From the NCBI GenBank assembly GCA_016792845.1, contig JAEUKH010000015.1:1-64000 (forward strand): DNA of 64,000 nt, given 5' to 3'. The notes beneath the pieces were generated by a model, which did no database searches, was not told where the DNA came from, and saw nothing but the letters and a program-made list of their open reading frames with translations. Position 1 is the stretch's first letter. Each line of letters starts with the position of its first letter. Origin of the DNA: Myxococcales bacterium (GTDB lineage Bacteria; Myxococcota_A; Polyangia; Polyangiales; Ga0077539). Below, piece after piece: positions 22,076-29,660 of the stretch. The translations under genes and the position numbers were made by a program.

Positions 22076-24157
22076 ATGCGTCGCACACTCTTCTTGGGCC
22101 TGCTCACCAGCCTTGGCGCCTTTGCATGTACTCCCACCCGCGTTGGCAACAGCGGCTCGGGCGGCGGCGACGCTCAGAGCGACGTCACGAGCGCCGATCA
22201 GCCCGCGGCGATCGACAGCGTCGCGGTCGACACGGGGCCCGTCGCGCGCGACGCGGGGCTCGACGTGCCGCCCGCCGAAGACGCTCCGGGGCCGACCAAA
22301 GACGCCGGCCCGGGGCCCGACGTGCCCGCCGAGATTGACGTCTTCGTGCCGCCCGTCGACGTGCCGGTGGCGCAAGACGCGGGCCCCCAAGACGCGGGCC
22401 CCCAAGACGCGGGGCCGCAAGACACCGGGGTCAGTGTTGACACTCCGTCAAGCAACGACGGCGGCACGGCGTGTCGCTCGGATCGCGAGTGCTCATCGCA
22501 GGGTCAGGTGTGCGACACGATGGCGGGGCAGTGCGTTCAGTGCGTGCTCCAGGCTGACTGCACGATGAACCAGCGCTGCGTGGCCAACCGCTGCGTTGAC
22601 AACCGGGCCTGCACCTCGTCGACGCAGTGCCCCGGGCAGGTGTGCGACCGCGAGCGAGGGTTTTGTGTGGATTGTGTAGGCGACAACGACTGCCCGGTGG
22701 GTCAGGTCTGCGGGGCGCAGCGCACCTGCGTGGTGGCGACGCCGACCTGCACGCCCGGGGCGGCGACCTGCCTCGACGCGACGACCCGTCAGGTCTGCAA
22801 CACCGACGGCCGCACCTACGCGACGCAGGTGTGCCCGAGCCCCGCGGGTTCGGCAGGCTTTTGCAGCGCCGGGGCCTGCGCGATTCGCTGCAACGCGGGC
22901 TTCGCCGACTGCAACCGCAACGTCGCCGACGGCTGCGAGGTCAACCTCTCGAACGACCGCAACCACTGCAACGCCTGCGGTTCTGCCTGCGCGTCGGGCA
23001 CGGTCTGCACCGCGGGGCGCTGCGAGAGCGTGTGCAGCACCGGGCAGACCAACTGCAACGGCGTGTGTGTGAACCTCCTCACCGACCCCCAGCGCTGCGG
23101 GTCGTGCTCGACGGTCTGTCTCGGCGGGCAGAGCTGCGTCAACGGCACCTGTCAGACGCCCGCGTGCCCGTCGGGTCAGACGCGCTGCAACGGGGTCTGT
23201 GTTGACGTGACGTCAAACAGTCAGCACTGCGGCGCTTGTGGGAGCGCGTGCGCGCCGGGCGCGGTGTGCTTCCTGGGCTTTTGCTCGGGGGGCTCGACCT
23301 GCACGGGCAACCAGCGCGATTGCAACAGCAACACCGCCGACGGGTGCGAGACCAACATCGCCACGAGCGGCGAGCACTGCGGCGCCTGCGGCAACCGCTG
23401 CCCCACCGGGGTGAGCTGCAACAACGGCTCGTGCAACGGCGTCCCGGGGAGCGGCGCGACCCTGATCACGGGCCTCGGCGGCACCTCGGGGTATGGCCCC
23501 TTCTGCGTCGCGGCCGGTGACGACACGAGCTACAGCGCGCCCGTCGACGGGGGCACGACGGTGGCCTCGCCCATCGCGCTGACGGGGCCCTTCGCGAGCG
23601 GGGTCAACTTCTTCGGGGTGACGTACACGTCGTTCTATCTGAACAACAACGGCAACATCTCGTTCCGTCAGGCCTTGAGCACGTACTCGCCGGTGGGCTT
23701 CCCGCAGGCGGCGGGCTCGGTGCCCTTGATCGGGCCGTGGTGGGCCGACGTTGACACCCGCGGGGGCACGCCGCCGACCAACAACACCGTCTGCGCGTAC
23801 GTCGACTCGACCCGGGTCATCGCGACGTGGCACAACGTCGGGTACTACAACCAGCACCACGACCGGTTGAACGCCTTTCAGCTCATCATGTCGCGGCCCT
23901 CGTCGGGCGCGGCGGCGAGCGACTTCGACCTCGAGTTCCGCTACAACCGCTGCCAGTGGACGACGGGCGACGCCTCGGGCGGCACGGGCGGCCTCGGCGG
24001 CACCCCGGCCTCGGGCGGCTTCGACGGCGGCGGCTCGGGCGGCTACGCGCTCCCGGGTTCGCGCACCGCGACGGTGGTCAACCTCTGCACCACCAGCAAC
24101 GTGAACGTGCCCGGCGTGTGGCGCTTCCGCTTCCGCAACGGCCAGTACTCGCAGTGA
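22076..24157 (+). CDS. Cys-rich lipoprotein with nidogen-like (NIDO) domain
   Basis: A 693-residue protein from the ATG at 22076, the second ATG in frame, which gives a compact signal peptide ending in LGAFAC. An Asp/Pro/Ala linker follows (~20-135), with four 15-bp tandem repeats in the DNA. Next come Cys-rich modules of at least two types: C-x-S-D-x-E-C...Q-x-C dickkopf-like units, and N-C-N-G-V-C...CG-x-C units like those of the 1383 protein. The C-terminal ~230 residues are NIDO-like: FYLNNNGNISFRQALSTY, then PLIGPWWADVDTRG, then VIATWHNVGYYN and LNAFQLIM. Such domains occur in adhesive surface proteins. Two TTGAC-N5-GTCAA palindromes fall in its coding region. Confidence 0.82.
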   Translation: MRRTLFLGLLTSLGAFACTPTRVGNSGSGGGDAQSDVTSADQPAAIDSVAVDTGPVARDAGLDVPPAEDAPGPTKDAGPGPDVPAEIDVFVPPVDVPVAQDAGPQDAGPQDAGPQDTGVSVDTPSSNDGGTACRSDRECSSQGQVCDTMAGQCVQCVLQADCTMNQRCVANRCVDNRACTSSTQCPGQVCDRERGFCVDCVGDNDCPVGQVCGAQRTCVVATPTCTPGAATCLDATTRQVCNTDGRTYATQVCPSPAGSAGFCSAGACAIRCNAGFADCNRNVADGCEVNLSNDRNHCNACGSACASGTVCTAGRCESVCSTGQTNCNGVCVNLLTDPQRCGSCSTVCLGGQSCVNGTCQTPACPSGQTRCNGVCVDVTSNSQHCGACGSACAPGAVCFLGFCSGGSTCTGNQRDCNSNTADGCETNIATSGEHCGACGNRCPTGVSCNNGSCNGVPGSGATLITGLGGTSGYGPFCVAAGDDTSYSAPVDGGTTVASPIALTGPFASGVNFFGVTYTSFYLNNNGNISFRQALSTYSPVGFPQAAGSVPLIGPWWADVDTRGGTPPTNNTVCAYVDSTRVIATWHNVGYYNQHHDRLNAFQLIMSRPSSGAAASDFDLEFRYNRCQWTTGDASGGTGGLGGTPASGGFDGGGSGGYALPGSRTATVVNLCTTSNVNVPGVWRFRFRNGQYSQ
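22373..22432 (+). repeat. Four 15-bp tandem repeats in the NIDO lipoprotein linker
   Basis: The unit CAAGACGCGGGCCCC starts at 22373, 22388 and 22403, with a divergent fourth copy. Each encodes five linker residues (Gln-Asp-Ala-Gly-Pro). Confidence 0.85.
22437..22451. repeat. TTGAC-N5-GTCAA palindrome, copy 2
   Basis: TTGACACTCCGTCAA, inside the NIDO lipoprotein linker, encodes Val-Asp-Thr-Pro-Ser-Ser. Its 15 bases are identical to copy 4, and the preceding CAGTG is shared too. Confidence 0.85.
23202..23216. repeat. TTGAC-N5-GTCAA palindrome, copy 3
   Basis: TTGACGTGACGTCAA lies in a Cys-rich repeat of the NIDO lipoprotein, encoding Val-Asp-Val-Thr-Ser-Asn. The inner GTGAC extends the dyad. 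Confidence 0.8.
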
Positions 24158-24296
24158 CGCCCTGAAGGGCCTCGGCGGGCCGTCGCGCCGCCCCTCGCGG
24201 CCTCTCCCCCTCTCGGCCTCTCCCCCTCTCGGCCTCTCCCCCTCCGCTTCGCCACTGTTCGCCCGGTGCCGCGTCGTGGCACAACGCCCGTCACCC

Positions 24297-25967
24297 ATGC
24301 GTGACGCCCTCCGCTTCGCCCTCGCCACCGCCCTCTGCCTCGGATGCTCAGACCCCGCGCCCACGCCCCCCGCCGACGCCGCCGTCGCCGACACGTCGGC
24401 CAGTGTTGACACTCCGTCAAACAATGACACCGGCGGGCCTTCGACCGAGGAGGCCATCACGGTGACGGCGCCGTCGGGGGCGCTCGAAGGCCGGGTCGAC
24501 AGCGAGGGCGTCGCGCGCTTTCTGGGCGTGCCCTACGCGGCCCCGCCAGTGGGCGCGTTGCGGTGGCGCGCGCCTGCGCCCGCGGCGCCCGTGACAGGCG
24601 TACGGATGGCCCTGCGTAAAGGCGCGGCCTGCCCTCAGGCGCCGGGCATGTTGCGCGGCAACGCGCCCATCTCAGAAGACTGCCTGAGCTTGAACGTGTG
24701 GGCGCCTGCCAGCGCGGTGCGCGGCGCGGGGCGGCTGCCGGTGATGGTGTTCATCCACGGCGGGGGCTTCACCGCGGGCTCGGTGTGGGGCCCCGAGTAC
24801 GACGGCCAGCGGCTCGCGGCGCGGGGCGTCGTGTTGGTGAACTTCAACTACCGCCTCGGTCAGCTCGGCTTCCTCGCGCACCCTCGCTTCGCCGACGAGA
24901 CCGGCGCCCAGGGCGTGTCGGGCAACTACGGCACCCTCGATCAGCAGGCCGCGCTGCGTTGGGTGCGCGACAACATCGCCCAGCTCGGCGGAGACCCCAA
25001 CAACGTCACCCTCTTCGGCGAGAGCGCGGGCTCGATCTCGGTCTGCTCGCAGATGGTGTCGCCCCTCGCCCGAGGCTTGTTTCACCGCGCGATTTCGCAG
25101 AGCGCGCCGTGCAGCTTCTTGATCACGCCGATGCGCGACGCCGACGCGGTGGCGCCGGTCGAGAGCGCCGAGGCCCTCGCGCGTCGCTTCGCCGCGGCCG
25201 CAGGGTGTGGCGACGCGGGAGACGTCGCGGCGTGCCTCCGGGCCCTGCCGATGGAGCGGGTGCTCAGCACGCTCCCGGTGAACAACGAGATCGTTCGGTA
25301 CTCGGCGCGGTATCAGCCCAACGTCGACGGCGTGGTGCTGCGCGAGCTCCCGTGGCAGAGCTTCTTGATGGGGCGCATCGCGCCGGTGCCCTTTCTCTCG
25401 GGCACAAACCGCGACGAGGGCACGGCGTTCACGTTCTCGGCGCCGGTGAACACCGAGGCGGCGTACCGCGAGGCCGTCGCGGCCCTCGTGCCCGGCCACG
25501 AGACCGAGGTCGTCTCGACGCTCTACCCCGTCGCCCAGTACGGCAGCCCCAACGCCGCGTGGACGGCCTTCCTCGCCGACGCGGTCTTCGTGTGCCCCGC
25601 CCGGGCCCAGGCGCGGCTCGTCGCGGCGGCCGGGCAGCCGTCGTACCTCTACCATTTTACCCGGGTGAACCGCGCCGGCACGAGCCTCGGCCTGGGGGTC
25701 TTCCACACCGCCGAATTGCCTTATGTTTTCGGCAATTTCACGGGTCTCTTCTCGCGCGGCGAGGCCGACGGCCCGGTGGTCGAGGCGACCCAGGGCTATT
25801 GGGTCCGCTTCGCCCGCACCGGCGACCCCAACGGCGAGGGCGCCACCCGCTGGCCGCCCCTCACCGCCACCGGCGACGACTACCTCGACATCGGCGACAC
25901 CGTGCGCGCCGCCGCGGGGCTCCACGCCCAACGCTGCGACGCCATCGCGCGTTGGATCACCCCCTGA
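24297..25967 (+). CDS. Type B carboxylesterase lipoprotein
   Basis: A 556-residue protein from the ATG at 24297, with signal ATALCLGC and a short Asp/Thr linker. The type B carboxylesterase fold is complete: VPYAAPPVGALRW, EDCLSLNVW, the oxyanion motif FIHGGGFTAGS, nucleophile GESAGS (Ser about 243), acid in GTNRDEGTAF and His in VFHTAELPYVF. It should hydrolyse carboxyl esters at the cell surface. It begins 139 bases after the NIDO lipoprotein, across a tandem CTCTCCCCCTCTCGGC-type stretch at 24205-24245. Downstream, 62 bases separate it from the PH-like membrane gene. Confidence 0.9.
   Translation: MRDALRFALATALCLGCSDPAPTPPADAAVADTSASVDTPSNNDTGGPSTEEAITVTAPSGALEGRVDSEGVARFLGVPYAAPPVGALRWRAPAPAAPVTGVRMALRKGAACPQAPGMLRGNAPISEDCLSLNVWAPASAVRGAGRLPVMVFIHGGGFTAGSVWGPEYDGQRLAARGVVLVNFNYRLGQLGFLAHPRFADETGAQGVSGNYGTLDQQAALRWVRDNIAQLGGDPNNVTLFGESAGSISVCSQMVSPLARGLFHRAISQSAPCSFLITPMRDADAVAPVESAEALARRFAAAAGCGDAGDVAACLRALPMERVLSTLPVNNEIVRYSARYQPNVDGVVLRELPWQSFLMGRIAPVPFLSGTNRDEGTAFTFSAPVNTEAAYREAVAALVPGHETEVVSTLYPVAQYGSPNAAWTAFLADAVFVCPARAQARLVAAAGQPSYLYHFTRVNRAGTSLGLGVFHTAELPYVFGNFTGLFSRGEADGPVVEATQGYWVRFARTGDPNGEGATRWPPLTATGDDYLDIGDTVRAAAGLHAQRCDAIARWITP
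24406..24420. repeat. TTGAC-N5-GTCAA palindrome, copy 4
   Basis: TTGACACTCCGTCAA lies in the esterase lipoprotein linker, encoding Val-Asp-Thr-Pro-Ser-Asn-Asn and followed by ACAAT. It is identical to copy 2 over the 15 bases. Confidence 0.85.
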
Positions 25968-26029
25968 CGGCGCCGCGTCGTCGTCGGGCCCCTTGCGCGA
26001 AGCGGGTCGAAGACCCAAACCCGTGCGCT

Positions 26030-26506
26030 GTGAAGAAGACCGCGCCGTCGCCCAAGGTGTTCGAGACCCAACAGCCGCTCTACCGGGTGCTCGCGGCGGC
26101 CTTCTTCGTGGCCAGCACGGTGCTGCTCTACGCGGCCGTGACAGGGCGCTTCGCGGGGCCCGTCGACCGCGGCATCACCTGGGGCTTCTTCGGGCTCGCG
26201 GCGCTCCTCACGGTGTCGCTGGCCCGGGCGCCGTGGCGCCTCGTGACCGAGCTCACCCGCGAGGGCGTCAAGCACACCGCGTTTCTCGCCGTCGGCAAGC
26301 GCGAGACCCTCGTCGGGCGTGCCGAAGTCGCGGGCGTCACCCTGGCCGCGTCGATGCCCGTTCGGGTGATGCTGAAGCTCCGCGACGGGCGAAGCCTCGC
26401 CGTGCTCGAAGCCAGCACCCAACGCGGGCCCGTGCCCGCCCTCGTCAGCGCCCTCCGCCCCGAGGCCGACGCCCTCGCAGACGCCCTCGGGGTGAAGGTG
26501 CTTTGA
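26030..26506 (+). CDS. Two-TM membrane protein with cytoplasmic PH-like tail
   Basis: A 158-residue protein from the GTG at 26030 (VKKTAPSPKVF). Two hydrophobic helices (LAAAFFVASTVLLYAAV and GITWGFFGLAALLTVSLA) precede a ~95-residue domain: LVTELTREGVKHTAFLAVGK, VGRAEVAGVTL, VMLKLRDGRSLAVLEA and a closing helix. The architecture matches the protein at 13431, though sequence similarity is weak by eye. Function unknown. Its stop codon TGA lies inside a TTGAC-N5-GTCAA palindrome. Confidence 0.6.
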   Translation: MKKTAPSPKVFETQQPLYRVLAAAFFVASTVLLYAAVTGRFAGPVDRGITWGFFGLAALLTVSLARAPWRLVTELTREGVKHTAFLAVGKRETLVGRAEVAGVTLAASMPVRVMLKLRDGRSLAVLEASTQRGPVPALVSALRPEADALADALGVKVL

Positions 26507-26517
26507 CAGCGTGTCAA
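26503..26517. repeat. TTGAC-N5-GTCAA palindrome, copy 5
   Basis: TTGACAGCGTGTCAA is the only copy not fully within a gene. It spans the stop of the 26030 gene and ends 3 bases before the convergent stop of the sugar dehydrogenase gene. It could act as a short bidirectional hairpin. Confidence 0.85.
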
Positions 26518-26519
26518 AC

Positions 26520-28985
26520 TCAGGGGCAGGCGTTGAGGCTGCGGATCCAGTCGCCGAGCACCTGGACGCCCACCGGGTCGACGACCTGGCTCGAAATCGG
26601 GGGCATGCGGTTGACGCCGGTTTGGCTCATTCGCAAGTGAACGAGCGAGCGGGCGGGGTCGCCCGGCGCGAGCAGCCGGGCCCCCGAGACGCCGAGGTCG
26701 CCCGCCACGGGCTGCGCGTTGCAGAGGCCCATTTGCGTTGACGGAGTGTCAAATCGCAGGTCGAGGCCGCCGCGCCCGGGGCCACCGGGGCGGTGGCAGT
26801 TTGAGCAGTTGGCGTGGAGGTAGGCCCGGGCCCTCCGCTCGACCGGCGGCGAGCCGAGGTAGCCGATGAGCTGCGGGCGCGCGGTGGGCAGCGGCGCGGC
26901 GAACATGCCGATGTGTTCGAGGGTGACGAGCTGGTTGGCCGAGCGGCCCGGCGCGTAGGTGATGTTGACGTTGAGCTGAGCGAGCTCGAGGCCGAGCGAG
27001 CGACCCGCGGCGGCGGTGTGGCACTCCATGCATTGGGCGCGCGAGGGGTAGAGCCAGGTGACGCCGCCGCCGAGGTCGCGGGTCTCGCCCGCGCGGAGGA
27101 GGGTGGCGTCGGTTTGGGCGTCATTCCACCGGTAGGTGTAGCCGGCCCACTCGCCGTCGTCGTGGCGCACGAAGAGCCTGGTCTCGATGCGCCGCGATTG
27201 CCAGGTGAAGTGTTTGATCAGCACCGTGCCGTTCGGGAAGTCGAAGTCGCCGTTCGGCTGCACGGTGATGCGCGCCCCATCGGGCACGGCCATGTAGCGC
27301 TCCTTCTCGGCGCCGTCTGACCAGAAGGGCGCCACCGGCGCGTACGCGATGGTGCCCTCGGCGGGCAAGAGCGGGTTGCTCGCGTTCACGCACCCCGTGG
27401 CCCGGAGGCTCGTCGGAACGGTGTCACTCACGGCGCCCGTACCGGCCCCGACCCGCGCCACGCCGCCGTCGTAGAAGAGCACATAGAGCTCGCCCTCCTG
27501 GTCTTCGGCGAAGCTCGCGATGTTGCGGCTGGTGGCCAAAAGCTCGCGCACCGAGGCCTGCCCCTGGGCGTTGTAGTCGAGGGTGAAGATCCGCCCTGAC
27601 ACATAGTCAGCGAAGAGGTAGCTGCCCACCAGCGCGGGCATCGCGCGCCCGCGGTACACGTACCCGCCCGTGATCGACGCGCCCACGCTGCGCCCGTACT
27701 CGGCCACCGGCACGATGCGACCGGGCTGCGGGCACGGCGCCGTCGGGGTGCAGACGGTGCCCTCCATGCCGTACCAGCCGTAGTTGCCGCCGCGCTCGAT
27801 GAGGTCGATCTCTTCGCGGGCGCCCTGGCCGACGTCGCCTGCCCAGAGCTGCCCGGTGCCGCGGTCGAAGCTCCAGCGCCACGGGTTGCGAAGCCCCCAA
27901 GCGTAGATCTCGGGCGCCCCGCCCCCGGCCGCGAAGGGGTTGCTCGCGGGGATGCCGTAGGCTCGATTGTTTGACGGTCTGTCAACATCGACCCTGAGCA
28001 TCTTGCCGAGGAGGGTGTTGACGTTCTGCCCTGCGCGGAGCGGGTCGTTGGCCGAGCCTCCGTCGCCGAAGCCGATGTAGAGGAAGCCGTCGGGCCCGAA
28101 GGCGATCTGGCCGCCGTTGTGGTTGGTGTAGGGCTGGTCGACTTCGAGGAGGGTGCGCAGGGTCGCGAGGTCGAAGGTGTCGCCGCCGTCGGGCGAGGTG
28201 ATCGACGCGATGCGCGAGGTGAGGGCCTGACCGGGGCTCCGGGCGGGCCCGGTGAACGACACATAGGCCGTGCGGTTCTGAGCAAAACGCGGGTGAAACG
28301 CGAAGCCGAGGAGCCCCGCCTCGCCCCCCGCCACCACCTGCGTGCGGAGGTCGAGGGCCGTCGCCGCGGTGGCGCCCGGGCCCGTGCCGAAGCGGCGAAT
28401 CACCCCGCCTTGCAGCACCTCGTAGAAGCGGGAGTTGTCACCGGGGCGCTGAATGAGCGCGATGTGTTGGGCGGCGGTGAGCCCTGCGAACACGTTGCTG
28501 AGGGCGATGCTCGACGCCCCCACGGGCCGCGCGAAGGCTCGGCACCCGCGGTTGCTCGGCCGCGTGTCGAGCCCCCACGGCGGGGGCCCCGTGTCGTTGC
28601 CCGTGTCGTTCCCCGTGTCGTTGCCCGTGTCGTTGCCCGTGTCGTTGCCCGTGTCGCGGGGTACGTCGGGCCCGGCGTCAATGCCCGCATCGGTGAGGGT
28701 GTTGCCCGTGTCGTTGCCCGTGTCGTTGCCCGTGTCGGCGAGCACATCGAGCGCGGCGTCGACGCTCACGACATCGGGTCGGGGCGCGTCGAGGCCCGCA
28801 TCACGCAACACGTCGTTGCCTGTGTCGACGGTGACATCGGCGCCGGGCGTGTCGAGGTTAGCGCCCAGGTCAGACGCAACGTCGGGCGCATCGACGGCGC
28901 CGTCGACGGTGTTGAGAGGGGCCTCGCTCGCGCAGCCGAGCAGGCAGCCCAAGACCCAAGGCAAGCAAAGCCGGGTGTGACGCAT
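26520..28985 (-). CDS. Sugar (sorbosone-type) dehydrogenase fused to cytochrome c, lipoprotein
   Basis: An 821-residue protein from the ATG at 28985, with GGAG upstream; a TTG two codons earlier is possible. Signal CLLGC is followed by a ~120-residue linker dominated by Asp-Thr-Gly-Asn repeats. Residues ~160-510 are a six-bladed quinoprotein-type propeller: GLLGFAFHPRF, YTNHNGGQIAFGPDGFLYIG, RVDVDRPSNN, EIYAWGLRNPWRWSFD and NYGWYGMEG. The C-terminal ~300 residues contain QCMECH (about 653) and NCSNCH (about 727), with a distal Met candidate. By family it oxidises an aldose or similar sugar with PQQ and passes electrons to its own haem. The propeller-cytochrome fusion is reminiscent of soluble aldose dehydrogenases. 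Confidence 0.83.
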   Translation of the reverse strand: MRHTRLCLPWVLGCLLGCASEAPLNTVDGAVDAPDVASDLGANLDTPGADVTVDTGNDVLRDAGLDAPRPDVVSVDAALDVLADTGNDTGNDTGNTLTDAGIDAGPDVPRDTGNDTGNDTGNDTGNDTGNDTGPPPWGLDTRPSNRGCRAFARPVGASSIALSNVFAGLTAAQHIALIQRPGDNSRFYEVLQGGVIRRFGTGPGATAATALDLRTQVVAGGEAGLLGFAFHPRFAQNRTAYVSFTGPARSPGQALTSRIASITSPDGGDTFDLATLRTLLEVDQPYTNHNGGQIAFGPDGFLYIGFGDGGSANDPLRAGQNVNTLLGKMLRVDVDRPSNNRAYGIPASNPFAAGGGAPEIYAWGLRNPWRWSFDRGTGQLWAGDVGQGAREEIDLIERGGNYGWYGMEGTVCTPTAPCPQPGRIVPVAEYGRSVGASITGGYVYRGRAMPALVGSYLFADYVSGRIFTLDYNAQGQASVRELLATSRNIASFAEDQEGELYVLFYDGGVARVGAGTGAVSDTVPTSLRATGCVNASNPLLPAEGTIAYAPVAPFWSDGAEKERYMAVPDGARITVQPNGDFDFPNGTVLIKHFTWQSRRIETRLFVRHDDGEWAGYTYRWNDAQTDATLLRAGETRDLGGGVTWLYPSRAQCMECHTAAAGRSLGLELAQLNVNITYAPGRSANQLVTLEHIGMFAAPLPTARPQLIGYLGSPPVERRARAYLHANCSNCHRPGGPGRGGLDLRFDTPSTQMGLCNAQPVAGDLGVSGARLLAPGDPARSLVHLRMSQTGVNRMPPISSQVVDPVGVQVLGDWIRSLNACP
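26738..26752. repeat. TTGAC-N5-GTCAA palindrome, copy 6
   Basis: TTGACGGAGTGTCAA lies inside the sugar dehydrogenase gene; the coding strand reads Phe-Asp-Thr-Pro-Ser. The reverse complement has the same core as copies 2 and 4. Confidence 0.85.
27971..27985. repeat. TTGAC-N5-GTCAA palindrome, copy 7
   Basis: TTGACGGTCTGTCAA lies inside the sugar dehydrogenase gene, encoding Val-Asp-Arg-Pro-Ser-Asn-Asn on the minus strand. The coding strand continues with ACAAT, as in copies 1 and 4. Confidence 0.85.
28591..28738 (-). repeat. 12-bp tandem repeats coding Asp-Thr-Gly-Asn
   Basis: Plus-strand unit GTGTCGTTGCCC is repeated about five and a half times at 28591-28656 and about three times at 28699-28738. 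It codes for the lipoprotein linker; unit length is a multiple of three. It is not a CRISPR: there are no spacers. Confidence 0.92.
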
Positions 28986-29255
28986 CTTCAATCGCTCCGA
29001 ACTGGCAGCGTACCTGAGCGCGGGCGCGGCTCCAACGCCCCGGGTGAAGGGCGTCAGGGGGCTTGCGAGAGCACGTTCAGGATGTTAGAGATGCGTCTAG
29101 GATAGTGAAGGTCAGACGGCGGCAGTGAAATCACCCTCGGCGGGAAGAGTCGTTGAAGGGTGATCGTTCAGAGAGATGAACAAGACATCTACTGCGACAA
29201 ACAGCGAGGCCCCAGTCGGGCGCCCCTGGTCGCGGCCCGAGAAAGAGAGTTCGCC

Positions 29256-29564
29256 ATGCGTATTGCACTGGTCGGTGGTGTTGAGCGTAACGAATCTGCG
29301 TTGACGAAGCTGGCCTCTGAGCACGGTCACCGTCTCGACTATCACGGGGGCCACATGAAGGGCCGCGGCGTCGACGAGATGGATCGCTTCGTCTCTCGGG
29401 CCGACGTGGTGATCATCGCCACCGACGTCAACTCGCACACCGCGGTGATGTACGCCCGCAAGGCCGCGAAGCGCTTTGACCGCGAGGTGATCCTCGTGCG
29501 CAACTGCAACCCCACGCGCTTCAAAGAGCTGCTCGACACGCTTGAGATGCGTCAAGCGGCCTGA
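29256..29564 (+). CDS. DUF2325 protein
   Basis: A 102-residue protein from the ATG at 29256, with AGAGAG upstream; the frame is open back to 29160 but the extension is not conserved-looking. MRIALVGGVERNESALTKLA, then HGGHMKGRGVDEMDRFVSRADVVIIATDVNSH and VILVRNCNPTRFKELL match the DUF2325 pattern: a small Rossmann-like domain seen alone or fused to other proteins. Molecular role unknown. It stands alone between two large minus-strand genes. Confidence 0.75.
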   Translation: MRIALVGGVERNESALTKLASEHGHRLDYHGGHMKGRGVDEMDRFVSRADVVIIATDVNSHTAVMYARKAAKRFDREVILVRNCNPTRFKELLDTLEMRQAA

Positions 29565-29660
29565 GGCCGCGGCGGGTCTCACGGCCACGCTTCGGGCCCG
29601 CAGAGGGGCGCACCGTCGAAGGTGACGGGCGCCCGCGGGTGATCGGCGCGCGGCGCGGGC

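Noticed and set aside
20981..27985. TTGAC words read as -35 promoter boxes
   Set aside because: Most copies lie deep inside genes, have a symmetric GTCAA partner at fixed distance and lack -10 boxes at 16-18 bases.
28591..28738. CRISPR-like array
   Set aside because: The 12-bp units are contiguous without spacers and code for Asp-Thr-Gly-Asn in frame; it is a protein tether.
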